A DNA stretch of 47,644 nucleotides from Paenibacillus doosanensis (GTDB taxonomy: Bacteria > Bacillota > Bacilli > Paenibacillales > NBRC-103111): NCBI RefSeq assembly GCF_025060755.1, contig NZ_JANYUY010000055.1, positions 1-47,644 of the forward strand. Direction: 5' to 3'. This document shows positions 25,418 through 34,198 of the stretch, one piece after another; within the stretch, counting starts at the first letter, position 1, and each line of letters opens with the position of its first letter. Position numbers and translations under genes: made by a program. The notes beneath the pieces were generated by a model. It did no database searches, was not told the DNA's origin, and saw nothing but the letters and a program-made list of their open reading frames with translations.

Positions 25418-25580
25418 GGTGAAGAAGTGGCCGGAGAGTCGATAGAAAGTTGGAGCAGCGTAAGCGGTCGCCTTTGTAGACGGATTTGTCCCGCTTCAGG
25501 GCTTCAAAAATGAAAAAAATCCGGCTACAACAGCGAGTGGAAACTTCTATCGACCGCAGGACACGACGAAATCACCACCC
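25418..25580. repeat. Hairpin repeat family, copy 5 (complete, type B)
   Basis: Ends GGTGAAGAA and ATCACCACCC. Lower stem GTCGATAGAA (25,438-25,447) pairs with TTCTATCGAC (25,545-25,554). The apical stem TTGTAGACGGATTT pairs with AAATCCGGCTACAA with one mismatch. The core is GCGGTCGCCTTTG, with CAGCGA on the right. It sits inside the vWA/tubulin/GTPase operon. Confidence 0.75.
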
Positions 25581-25599
25581 TTTGAAAGCTCACGAAGTC

Positions 25600-25657
25600 A
25601 GTTTTCTAACGAAAACTCTTAGCTTATGCTTACGAAGATAGTTTTCTTCCGAAAACT
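25600..25657 (+). promoter_or_regulatory. Two tandem palindromes in the leader of the GTPase gene
   Basis: AGTTTTCTAACGAAAACT (25,600-25,617) and AGTTTTCTTCCGAAAACT (25,640-25,657) are 40 bases apart. Each is a 7-bp inverted repeat around a 4-base centre. Both are preceded by ACGAAG and followed by TTAG or TTTTAG. The second ends 16 bases before the start codon. They could be a repressor operator pair or RNA hairpins. A weak -10 (TATGCT at 25,625) lies between them. Confidence 0.6.
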
Positions 25658-25673
25658 TTTAGGAGGGATTCAC

Positions 25674-26939
25674 ATGCTGGGTAAATTCAAAAGCCTGTTT
25701 GAGAAAAAGCCGCCCGTCAAGGAGCGGCCCCCTTATTACAGCATCGTATGCCCGTATTGCTTCAGCAAATTCGAGCCGGAGGACGTCGTGTTCCGCGCCG
25801 TTCACAGCAAGGAGGACGACGACGAGTTCATGCTGCAGGAGGACCGCAGACTGAACGCTTGGCGGCGCAAGTTCCATTTGTCCGAGCAGGATATGGAAGC
25901 GGTGATCGATCCGGATACGATTCCGGAGGATTTTAAGCAATATTCGCAAAACGTGCTCGTCGCCGTCACCGACCGCTACGGTCATACGACCAAGCGGCGG
26001 CTGTGCCCGAACTGCCATAACGAGCTGCCGATTTCATCCGGCAAGGTGCCGAGCAACATCATCTCCATCGTCGGCGCCTCGCAGGTCGGCAAGTCCGTCT
26101 ATATGACCTCGCTGATCCATACGCTGCAGCAGACGACCGCCTCGAACTTCGATGCGGCGTGCATGCCGCTCAGTGCGGAAATCAGCCGCAAATTCCGGCA
26201 AAATTACCATGAGCCGATTTTCGAGAGAGGCAGCATGCTGCAATCTACGAACCCGAACGAGCAGCAGGAGCCGTTTATTTTTCAATTCGTGTTCAAAGAT
26301 CCGGAGCAGGCGCCGCTGACGCTCGTCTTCTTCGATGTGGCGGGCGAAGGAATGGTGGAGCGGGATTATTTGGACATTTATGCCGCGCATATTAAAAATT
26401 CGTCCGGCATTCTGTTCCTGGTCGATCCGCTGCAAATCCGCACGATCCGCGACCGGATTCATCTGAATCTGGGCGAAGAGGAAGGCGAATTCGCGAGCCG
26501 CTATGACGAGCCGCGCGAGGTGGTCATCAGCCTGTTCGAAAATTTCATCGCCCACCAGCATAACAGCAAGACGGATATTCCGACGGCGATCGTGCTCACG
26601 AAGAGCGACATGCTGCAGTATTTGAAGGAAGAAGACAGCGAGTACATTCAGCCGAACAGCAACGTTTTTCGCAATGTCGTTCATAAGGGCTATTTGGACC
26701 AGACGGAATTTCAAAATATTAACGGCGAGATCAGCCGTTTTATCGAGAAGGTGGACCGGCCGTTCAAGGATGCCATCGACGTCTACTTTACGAACACCGC
26801 TTACTTTGCCGTGTCCGCGCTGGGCACCAACCCCGTAAATAAACAAGTAACCAGCGTCATCAATCCGATTCGCGTCGACGAGCCGTTCATTTGGCTGCTT
26901 CACCAGCTGGATTACGTAGGCAGGAGAGATGCCAGGTGA
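25674..26939 (+). CDS. Zinc-ribbon P-loop GTPase (DO-GTPase/TRAFAC-like)
   Basis: A 421-residue cytoplasmic protein. Two CxxC pairs (Cys26/29 and Cys111/114) bracket a helical insert and likely bind zinc. The GTPase core has the P-loop GASQVGKS (134-141), a switch/Walker B DVAG (221-224) and the base-recognition TKSD (309-312). This fits the Double-GTPase-like group found next to GAP1-type proteins. The start is the ATG at 25,674 after AGGAGGG; a longer frame to 25,626 would read through the upstream palindrome. The stop overlaps the start of the GAP1-like gene (GTGA), so the two are coupled in translation. Confidence 0.85.
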   Translation: MLGKFKSLFEKKPPVKERPPYYSIVCPYCFSKFEPEDVVFRAVHSKEDDDEFMLQEDRRLNAWRRKFHLSEQDMEAVIDPDTIPEDFKQYSQNVLVAVTDRYGHTTKRRLCPNCHNELPISSGKVPSNIISIVGASQVGKSVYMTSLIHTLQQTTASNFDAACMPLSAEISRKFRQNYHEPIFERGSMLQSTNPNEQQEPFIFQFVFKDPEQAPLTLVFFDVAGEGMVERDYLDIYAAHIKNSSGILFLVDPLQIRTIRDRIHLNLGEEEGEFASRYDEPREVVISLFENFIAHQHNSKTDIPTAIVLTKSDMLQYLKEEDSEYIQPNSNVFRNVVHKGYLDQTEFQNINGEISRFIEKVDRPFKDAIDVYFTNTAYFAVSALGTNPVNKQVTSVINPIRVDEPFIWLLHQLDYVGRRDAR

Positions 26940-29833
26940 CCGGACAGAGGAAAATTCAGCAGCAATATTTTACAAGAGACAGGGAAGGCATATTCCGCAC
27001 CAGCGAGGGCTTCGATACGGTGGCCAAGTCGGCCGGGCTCGACAACGGCTTTATCAAGTCGGTGCTGCATCCGTACTGCGTCTATAAAGCGCCGCAGGAG
27101 CTGCTCGGCCGCGACGAGACGGATAGCAGCCTGTATCCGAAGACGCTGACGGTGTTTCGCGCCGACAGCGGGGAACTCGTCATCGGCCGCAGCGTGTACG
27201 TTCAGACGGATTTCACGGGGCAGCGCAGCGCGTCGTTCACGCATCAATTCATCGTGCCGGGCGAGCGGCAGGAGCCGTTCGTACGCGAGCCGAACCGGCT
27301 GCTTCGCATCCGCGATTTCCGGAGCGGCTACGACATCCGCGGCGGCAAATCGATTCCGGAGCTGGACGAGGTAGCCTTCGATCCGGCCGGCTCAGCTGAA
27401 GAGGGGGATCGCTTGCTTGCCGCGCAGGGTATCGATTCGCGCCTGTTTCAGCAGCTGATTTACGCGGTCATGTCGTCGGCGGCCAACAAAAAGAAGGTCT
27501 ACATTTCCCTCGCGGCGGACGTTGCGGACAGCGCCGAGCAGGCGCGGCTGCTGCTGGAGATTATTTACCGCTGCATACCTTACGCATTCCGCCGTCAGCT
27601 CGGATTTACGACGTTCAACAGCGAGCCGGAGGCCAAGCAGAACATCCATATCGTGTTTGTGGAGCCGGGTGGGCTGCGGCTGCCGGACCGCAGAGTCGAG
27701 AAAGATTATGTGTTCGACTTCGCTGGCCAAAAATGGCTGAATACCGAGCTCCCCGGGCAAAATCACGCCCTGCTGGACTGGATTTGGGCCCATCATAACG
27801 ACAAGCGGCGGCTGGACGAGCTGTTCGATTTCTGCGAGCAGGCGCTGCAAGGGGAGGCCGGAGCGCTATCCCTGGCGATCCCGACTTATTATCAGCTCGG
27901 CATGCTGTATGAGATCGAGCAGGGAAGCGAAGCGCAGTACGACAATAACCGCGCGGGCGTTATGAATGCGCTGCTGACCTATCTGGACAAAGAAAGCGCG
28001 GAGCGGAAGCCGCGGCTTAAGGAGCTGTTCATCCGTCTGCTGCGCAAGGACGTTTCGGACGGAGAGGCGATCCCGACGGCGGACTATATGAAGAGCCTGA
28101 TCGCTTATTACGATTTCGCCGAAGAAGGCGAGCAGGCGCTGCTGGTACAGTGCTTCATGATCTTTATGAACCGTCTGGCGGGAAAAAGCGGGGAAGGGAT
28201 CGAAAAAGCGGCGCAGCTGTCCGATCTGCTGCTCGGCCGCGTTTCCCTGTTCGGACTCGTCATGAAAGAGCTGCATAAGCAGTCCGCCGCGACGGCCGAG
28301 CAGTATGTCGCCTACCGGTTGAAGCAGATTCAAAGCGCGGAACGGCTGAAAGAAGAAATCATGTTTTGGCTGAAGCAGGCGGAGGATGTGACGCTGGAGC
28401 CGTTCTTCGCCCGCGAGGTGACGGGCAAGCAGGAGCAGCTGCTGCAGAGGGAAGCGCGCAAACGCATCGAAACGGCGGTCTCCCTTCACGACTTTTATGG
28501 CGAACTGCCGTCGCGCTCCGGCCGCAAGCAGTTCGGCGCCGTATGCCGGCAGTGGCAGCTGGAGGTGAAGCTGGCGCTGCTGGAGGAGCTGGATTTGACG
28601 CAGCTGAGCTACGAGGACGTCGTCGCGCTCGGCTTCATCGCCGACCCGCTCGACGAAGAGCTGTTCCGCCATGCGAACAAGACGAGGCGTCAGCAGCTCA
28701 TTTTGACCGGCATTTTGTACTGCTCGCTCATGCTGCGTCCCGGCGAGGAGGAAGAGGCGGTGGACGCGCTGCAAGGACTCGGTCCGGTGGAGCTGGACAA
28801 CGTGCAGGCGGCGTTGAGACGGCTGCTTGCGGGCAGGATCGATCCGTCCCGCTACAGCTCGATTCTGCTCGCTTTCTACAGACCGGATTCGGAGCGGGGA
28901 CTGTACGAGTCGAACGAATACGATTACGACGGGCTGCTGGAATTTATCGCCGCGAACAGCTTCGAAGCGGATAAGGTGCATGATTTTCTCCTGTGGTCGG
29001 CTTCCGACAGCCGCTTTGTGGACGAGAGAGGCGTCATCAATCCGCATTATAAAGCGGCGGTGAGCAAATATTTCCAAGTGCGCGAGCCGCGCGCGTTCAA
29101 GGATAAGCAGGTTCGGCAAAAGCTGCTTGAGACCGACAACGAATCGTTCGCCGCGCTGTTCCAAACGATCAAGCTGAGGCAATCGGGTAAGCTCGCTCAA
29201 TTTATCGCGCGAAATAAGCGCAAGCTGGTGCGCGGCGGCTTGATTGCGGCGCCGTTCATCGTCGTGCTGCTCGTTCTCCTGTGGAATCCGCTGCTGACTT
29301 GGATCGCAAGCTTCGGCCCAGCGCCGGAAATTGCCGTCGAATCGCTGCCGGAAACTTCAACGACGATGGAGATCGCATTGAAAGCGAGCGTCAAGGGGGC
29401 TGACAAAGACGTGCTGAATGTCAAAATGTACGTTAACGGCCAATACGTCTCCAACGGCGCGATCGACACCAAGGTGCAGCTGCACGACGGCGAAAATATA
29501 TTCGAATTTAAAGCGGTGAACCGGGGCGGCAAATCGTCCGAAGTGGTTCAGAAAAAGGTCATGTATACGGTGCCGCTGCCTACGGTCACGCACGGGCCGA
29601 TCCCGGAGACGACGAAAAGCGCCTCGATTACCGTGACGGCCAACGCCAAAGACCCGAACGATCCGAGCCCGACCATCTATATTAACGATCAGGCGGTCGG
29701 TCAGGGCAGCATTTCCCAAACGATCAATCTCGTACCGGGAGATAACCCCATCGAGATCAAAGCCGGCAACAAGTTCGGCAAAATGAGCGATACGATCAAG
29801 AAAACGGTCAAGTACGACGCCGGTAAAAAGTAA
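26936..29833 (+). CDS. GAP1-like protein with membrane anchor and two outside Ig-like domains
   Basis: 965 residues. The N terminus (QQQYFTRDREGIFRTSEGFD and the following VLHPYCVYKAP) resembles the GTPase-associated protein 1 N-terminal domain. A helical middle region (about 290-760) follows, then a single membrane segment (about 771-793). Two beta-sandwich repeats of about 80 residues complete the chain (VKMYVNGQYVSNG and TIYINDQAVGQGS mark the same strands in each), predicted outside the cell. The start is the GTG at 26,936 overlapping the upstream stop, after AGGAGAG. An in-frame ATG at 26,891 lies within the GTPase gene and is less likely. It probably links outside signals to the GTPase. 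The GAP1 assignment is by pattern, not search. Confidence 0.8.
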   Translation: MTGQRKIQQQYFTRDREGIFRTSEGFDTVAKSAGLDNGFIKSVLHPYCVYKAPQELLGRDETDSSLYPKTLTVFRADSGELVIGRSVYVQTDFTGQRSASFTHQFIVPGERQEPFVREPNRLLRIRDFRSGYDIRGGKSIPELDEVAFDPAGSAEEGDRLLAAQGIDSRLFQQLIYAVMSSAANKKKVYISLAADVADSAEQARLLLEIIYRCIPYAFRRQLGFTTFNSEPEAKQNIHIVFVEPGGLRLPDRRVEKDYVFDFAGQKWLNTELPGQNHALLDWIWAHHNDKRRLDELFDFCEQALQGEAGALSLAIPTYYQLGMLYEIEQGSEAQYDNNRAGVMNALLTYLDKESAERKPRLKELFIRLLRKDVSDGEAIPTADYMKSLIAYYDFAEEGEQALLVQCFMIFMNRLAGKSGEGIEKAAQLSDLLLGRVSLFGLVMKELHKQSAATAEQYVAYRLKQIQSAERLKEEIMFWLKQAEDVTLEPFFAREVTGKQEQLLQREARKRIETAVSLHDFYGELPSRSGRKQFGAVCRQWQLEVKLALLEELDLTQLSYEDVVALGFIADPLDEELFRHANKTRRQQLILTGILYCSLMLRPGEEEEAVDALQGLGPVELDNVQAALRRLLAGRIDPSRYSSILLAFYRPDSERGLYESNEYDYDGLLEFIAANSFEADKVHDFLLWSASDSRFVDERGVINPHYKAAVSKYFQVREPRAFKDKQVRQKLLETDNESFAALFQTIKLRQSGKLAQFIARNKRKLVRGGLIAAPFIVVLLVLLWNPLLTWIASFGPAPEIAVESLPETSTTMEIALKASVKGADKDVLNVKMYVNGQYVSNGAIDTKVQLHDGENIFEFKAVNRGGKSSEVVQKKVMYTVPLPTVTHGPIPETTKSASITVTANAKDPNDPSPTIYINDQAVGQGSISQTINLVPGDNPIEIKAGNKFGKMSDTIKKTVKYDAGKK

Positions 29834-29919
29834 GGCGCACGCCGCCGGACAAAAGCGAGCAACGGAGTTATCCTTTTATTTTTTCGGTAACGGGGTTTGG
29901 ATTTGACTTGCTTAGAGGT

Positions 29920-29957
29920 AAGCCGCGTCTATGAATGATTTTCATAGAGCGGCTTTT
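29920..29957 (+). terminator. Terminator of the vWA/tubulin/GTPase operon
   Basis: AAGCCGCGTCTATGAA (from 29,920) pairs with TTCATAGAGCGGCTT, with one mismatch, followed by six T bases. A long, strong hairpin 87 bases after the last gene. Confidence 0.9.
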
Positions 29958-30008
29958 TTATTGTTTAGGAAATGATGCGCAGCCATATCCTGTGGATATC
30001 CGGGTTCT

Positions 30009-30123
30009 CCCCCGAAAGTAAAGTCTACCCATAGAACGATCCCAGAGGAAGGGTTAGACGCCGATCCAGCTTAGGCTGGATGCGGACGGAATAAGCTTCA
30101 GAGCATCACGTCACTTTTGGGGG
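30009..30123. repeat. Small inverted-end element (MITE-like)
   Basis: CCCCCGAAAGT (30,009-30,019) and ACTTTTGGGGG (30,113-30,123) are near-perfect inverted ends. A perfect ATCCAGC/GCTGGAT hairpin lies inside (30,064-30,081). No open frame of note. The layout suggests a non-autonomous mobile element remnant or a structured RNA. The rest of the 29,958-30,172 gap shows nothing else. Confidence 0.45.
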
Positions 30124-30172
30124 ATTTGTTCACATAAAGGCTAAGTTAAAGAGGTCTCTACGGTATGCCTGA

Positions 30173-31018
30173 TTATATCAGAAAGGGGGGGATGAATCGT
30201 CCGTCAATATCGGTGAATCCGTATTCCCGGGCAAGATCGCCAGCTTGAAGCACCTGTCCGTTTTTAAGCTGCACTTCGTCATCCCCTGCCAAGGCAGACA
30301 CCGCTCGCCCAACATAATACGGCGACTCCGTGTGCTTAAGAGCTTCAACCTCCATCCAATGATCTTCATCTGTATCGAAAGTCCTTAATACCAGTTCCGT
30401 TCTCATCCAACCCGGGGAGACCGCTACCGCCGTTATTTTGGTGTTTTTGAGATCATGAGCCAATCCAAACACGGAGCGGTTAATCGCATTTTTGGCAAGG
30501 TCGTAATAGAAAGTTCCTAAATACTTATCCTGATCCCGAAATGTGGTATGTACGATCAATCCGGAATCGGCTTCCAACATAAGCGGGATCGCATAATGAT
30601 TTGTCGCTATTTGTGCGCGTATTCCGCTCTGAAACGTAGCATCCCACATGGTCAGCGGATATTCCCAGAAAGGTTTGGGCTGCAAATTCACTTCCAAGTC
30701 ATGCAGTCCCCAGACATTATTCACAAGGATATCGAGACGTCCTTGTTCCTGCCGGATTCTCTCGATCAAAGCTCGTGTATCCTCATCATTGGTATGATCG
30801 CAACGACATGCGTAAGCCTCTCCGCCGTTGTTTAGAATCTCCTCGACAGTTTCATCAATACTACCCGGAAAACCGTGCGTAGTCGTGCCTCGTAAACTTC
30901 TTCCGGATATATAAACTACGGCTCCGGCTTTCCCAAGCTCAATGGCTATCCCTCGTCCTGCCCCACGGCTTCCTCCGGTTACGAGAGCGATTTTCCCCGC
31001 AAGTCTCTTCAAGTTCAT
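30173..31018 (-). CDS. Short-chain dehydrogenase/reductase
   Basis: A 281-residue SDR oxidoreductase. The NAD(P)-binding TGGSRGAGRG is at about residues 14-23, with the structural motif NNVWG and catalytic YxxxK in YYDLAK. An SPGWMRTELV segment follows the active site. The CGR before LRGTTTH suggests NADP preference. AAGGAG lies four bases before the ATG. It stands alone, with lower GC and longer AT-rich flanks than its neighbours, so recent acquisition is possible. The substrate is unknown. Confidence 0.9.
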   Translation of the reverse strand: MNLKRLAGKIALVTGGSRGAGRGIAIELGKAGAVVYISGRSLRGTTTHGFPGSIDETVEEILNNGGEAYACRCDHTNDEDTRALIERIRQEQGRLDILVNNVWGLHDLEVNLQPKPFWEYPLTMWDATFQSGIRAQIATNHYAIPLMLEADSGLIVHTTFRDQDKYLGTFYYDLAKNAINRSVFGLAHDLKNTKITAVAVSPGWMRTELVLRTFDTDEDHWMEVEALKHTESPYYVGRAVSALAGDDEVQLKNGQVLQAGDLAREYGFTDIDGRFIPPFLI

Positions 31019-31293
31019 CTACTCCTTCGCAGTTATTTATTTCATAATACCAAAAGTAATATGTCATCTATTGTCATGTTGGGAGTGAGCTATTCGCAAT
31101 TATTGGAATCTATGAAAAGGCGGACGTGCTCCTCGCCGGGGGCAAGCTTTGACCGCTTCGGTCCGGTAGACGCTTGTTCCTCCGCCATCCGTCCTTACCG
31201 GACAAAGGTACAAGAACCACCCTGCTTCCATGAATAGTCTAATAGTGGATGGAGTGGATTAGCCGGTACAAAGGAAGGGGTGCTTGGGTAACA
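31019..31293. other. Intergenic gap between SDR and spore-coat gene
   Basis: The 5' part is AT-rich and should hold the minus-strand SDR promoter (a TATTAT -10 near 31,052, no good -35). The rest has short inverted words (GGTCCGG, CCGGACAAAGG) but no gene. GGAAGGGG at 31,273-31,280 is the closest ribosome-site-like word for the next gene. Confidence 0.35.
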
Positions 31294-31950
31294 ATGTCAA
31301 GAAGCGTAGCAAACAAATGGCTGAAAACCAATGTATTGCTGAGGCACCGCGGCATTGCGGGCCACATACCGGAGACGAGACGGTTCACAAGCGCCGCATT
31401 GGCACAAATGGTAAACAAGTACGGCAGAGTGGTCGCCAAACCCGTCGTAGGTACGGGAGGAAGCGGCGTTATTCTAATTTACAAACAAGGAAGCGGGTAT
31501 ATCATTCATTACCGCGGCAAGATCATGCGCAGAGCCGATTTCGCCTCTATGCTGGCTGCCGTCGGGCGCATACGCCGGGGCAGAGCTTATTTGATTCAGC
31601 GGGGCATCCGCTTGGCGCAAATTGCCGGACGGCCGGTCGATTACCGGGTGAAGCTCGTTGATCAAGGAGGCAGGTGGGTGACCAGAGCCATTGTCGGACG
31701 GCTGGCTAGACCGGGACTGTTCGTTACGAATTTATGCCGGGGCGGCACGCTGCTGAAATCAAGCGACGCGATCCGCCGCTCCTTGTCGATCGCGCCGCAA
31801 GCGAAAAAGCGGGAGCTTCGCAATTTATCCTACCGCAGCATGCGGCTGTTGAAAGCCTCTTTTCCCGGAATCGGGCAGCTCGGCTTCGATTACGGAATCG
31901 ATAAAAATGGGAAAATATGGATGTTCGAGGTCAATACGAAGCCGCATTAA
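31294..31950 (+). CDS. YheC/YheD-family spore-coat-associated ATP-grasp protein
   Basis: 218 residues. The family pattern is clear: NKWLKTNVLLRHRGIAGHIPET at the N terminus, YGRVVAKPVVGTGGSGV (ATP-grasp nucleotide lid), QRGIRLAQIAGRPVDYR, and the metal-binding end FDYGIDKNGKIWMFEVNTKPH. Such proteins are linked with the endospore coat in Bacilli and support a spore-forming host. The start is uncertain: the ATG at 31,294 lies 13 bases after GGAAGGGG. An earlier in-frame ATG at 31,249 lacks any ribosome site. Monocistronic with a strong terminator. Confidence 0.85.
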   Translation: MSRSVANKWLKTNVLLRHRGIAGHIPETRRFTSAALAQMVNKYGRVVAKPVVGTGGSGVILIYKQGSGYIIHYRGKIMRRADFASMLAAVGRIRRGRAYLIQRGIRLAQIAGRPVDYRVKLVDQGGRWVTRAIVGRLARPGLFVTNLCRGGTLLKSSDAIRRSLSIAPQAKKRELRNLSYRSMRLLKASFPGIGQLGFDYGIDKNGKIWMFEVNTKPH

Positions 31951-31978
31951 CGGCGGATGAGGCTTCGGCGAACGCAAA

Positions 31979-32030
31979 GATCGTCCGGGACGCGCAGGGT
32001 GGGAGGCGTCAACCGGGCGGTCTTTTCTTT
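31979..32030 (+). terminator. Terminator after the spore-coat gene
   Basis: GATCGTCCGG with GACGC pairs to GCGTC and CCGGGCGGTC, followed by TTTTCTTT. The pairing extends outward with AAAGA and CTTCGG/CCGAAG arms. Confidence 0.85.
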
Positions 32031-32140
32031 GCCCGAAGCGGGAGGCGTAATAAATTGACAAAGACAGGCCCGCTCATTACGATGTAAACATACAAGCCGC
32101 TCTTACGGCCGTTCCATACTTTGTCGCCTCCGGAGGTTTT

Positions 32141-33968
32141 ATGAAAGCGTTTAAACGGATCGCCCACACCTACGCCCGGTTAAGCTTGCGGGCTCGCCTG
32201 TTTTTGTCGTATATGATGCTCGTGATCGTGTCGTTAACGATTTTGGGAGTCGGCTATTATTATAAAAGCTCGGAGGTAATTCTTCAGAATGCAAGCGAAA
32301 CGATCCTCGGCATCGTGAAGAAGAGCGACGAGTCCTTGAATTCGAAATTTGCGTCGGTCGAGCAAATCGCCGTCAATATGCATCTCGACGAGGATTTATT
32401 CGCTTTTTTCAACACGAGCGATTGGAGCAGCCGGCCGCTCAGCTCGGAGGACGACCGCAGAATTACCCGCATTCTGCAAAAGTATTTTCCGTCGTCGGAG
32501 GACCTCTACTCGGTCAATCTCGTCACAAGCCAATATATATTCGGCGGCAACCCTTATTTCTGGATTCCCAAGACGGATTTCCAGAAGTCGAATTTGTACG
32601 GGATCGGCCTCGAAGCGAAAGATAATACGCGCTGGATTCCGACCTACAATTTGCTGGACCGGTTTTATGCCATGACGACCGAGCATAAGGAACAGTCCCA
32701 GCTCGTCTTCACCGCCACGCGGCTTATCAACATTTCGATGATCCAGAACAATATGCTGCAGCAGCTGCCTCCTCATACCGAGCGTCCGGTGCTCGTCGTC
32801 AATTATCAGGAATCGATGCTGCACAAGGCGTTCGCCGAAAGCCTCGGCGTTCAGGGCTCTTATTATTACGTGCTGACGCCCGAGGGGGAAACCGTCTCCG
32901 CTTCGCGTTCCTTCGAGCAGGCCCCCGATGTAGACCGGGAATGGATTCAGAGCGCGCTCCGCCAGCAAAGCGGCACGGAATTGATCCGCATCGGCGGGAA
33001 GAAGATGGTCGTCTGCTTCGATACGATCAAGACAACCGGCTGGCTGTCCGTCGTCTTCATCCCTTATGACAACCTGCTTGGCACCGTGCCCAACATGCTT
33101 TCCTACACGCTCTATTCCACGGCCGCGATGATTCTGCTCTCCATAGCCGCTAGCTTCCTTCATTTCCGGACGCATTACGCTGCCGATCAAGAAGCTGCTC
33201 GTAGCCATTAAGCAAATGGGTGAAGGGCATTTCGGCACGATGATCGAACCGGCGGGCAGCCGGGGGGAAGCGGGCATTCTGATTCATAAGTTCAATCAGA
33301 TGAACGAGAAAATCGAGCTGCTGATCAAGGAAAACTACGAGGTGCACATTAAGGAGATGGAGGCGGAGCTGCGGGCGCTCAATTTTCAGTTCAACCCCCA
33401 TTTTCTGTACAATTCGCTTAATATCATTAACTATTTGGCGATCGAGAACAAGCAGCCGCTGATCAGCAGTATGCTGGTCGAGCTGTCGGAGATGCTGGAG
33501 TATACCGCCGGCCGTCCCGGCGAAGTGCGGTTCAGCGAAGATGTGAAGTATTTGGAAAATTACGTGTCGATCATGATGCGCAGATTCGAAGGGAAATTTC
33601 AGGTGGAATACAGCTTCGATCCGAGGCTGTACGAGGGCACGGTGCCGAAGTTTTTTCTCCAGCCGTTTATCGAGAACGCCTTGATCCACGGGCTTGAGGA
33701 CGTCGAGGAAGGAGGCGTCATTAGCGTATCCGGCCGGATCGAGGGGAATGTCCGCCGGTTTTGTATAGAGGATAACGGCAAAGGCATGCCGTAAGAAACG
33801 ATCCGCCGCATACTGGATGCGGGCGAAGAAGGACAAGCCGATTCCATCGGCATCGACAATGTGAACAAGCGCATGAAGCTGCTGTACGGCCCTGAGTACG
33901 GAGTACACATCCAATCGGCTCCGGGAGCCGGGACGAAGGTCGTCATCACGGCCCCGTGGCAGCCCTAA
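32141..33968 (+). pseudogene. YesM-family sensor histidine kinase, broken by a frameshift and a stop codon
   Basis: The first frame (32,141-33,211) gives a TM-flanked extracellular sensor. The second membrane segment reads correctly to about residue 340 and then shifts (near 33,165-33,180, +1). The right frame continues with LPIKKLLVAIKQMGEGHF (HAMP), then the His_kinase domain: FQFNPHFLYNSLN (phospho-His region) and IENALIHGLE (N box). After IEDNGKGMP a TAA at 33,792 interrupts. The G2 part (DSIGIDNVNKRMKLLYG to VVITAPWQP) continues in frame to the stop at 33,966. One undamaged protein would have about 600 residues. It should signal to the YesN-type regulator at 40,092, but as read it cannot. 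Confidence 0.88.
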
Positions 33969-34067
33969 TGTCGGGTCCGGGCGACCGCGCATTCGCTAGC
34001 GATTACGTCCCCGTAATAACCATGGCGGCTTAGTGTGAACTTCCGCTTGAAATCGCTTGAAGCCAAG

Positions 34068-34090
34068 ACCCCGCTTTGCGGGGTTATTTT
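34068..34090 (+). terminator. Terminator after the kinase gene
   Basis: ACCCCGC (34,068-34,074), loop TTT, GCGGGGT (34,078-34,084), then TATTTT. It isolates the kinase from the ABC transporter operon. Confidence 0.8.
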
Positions 34091-34112
34091 GCATGCAAAA
34101 GTCCACCTTTCA

Positions 34113-34140
34113 TTGATTTTTAGAGTAGGTTTGGTATAGA
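34113..34140 (+). promoter_or_regulatory. Promoter of the sugar ABC operon
   Basis: TTGATT (34,113-34,118), 16-base spacer, TATAGA (34,135-34,140), 58 bases before the binding-protein start codon. The -35 is partial, as expected if the YesN-type regulator activates it. Confidence 0.55.
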
Positions 34141-34198
34141 AAAGCGGATAAAATGAAAGCGTAAACAAGAAGGAATGCCGAATTACAGGAGGGTTTTC

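Noticed and set aside
26891-26935. An upstream ATG start for the GAP1-like gene
   Set aside because: It lies within the GTPase coding region with no ribosome site, while GTG at 26,936 has AGGAGAG and a GTGA overlap.
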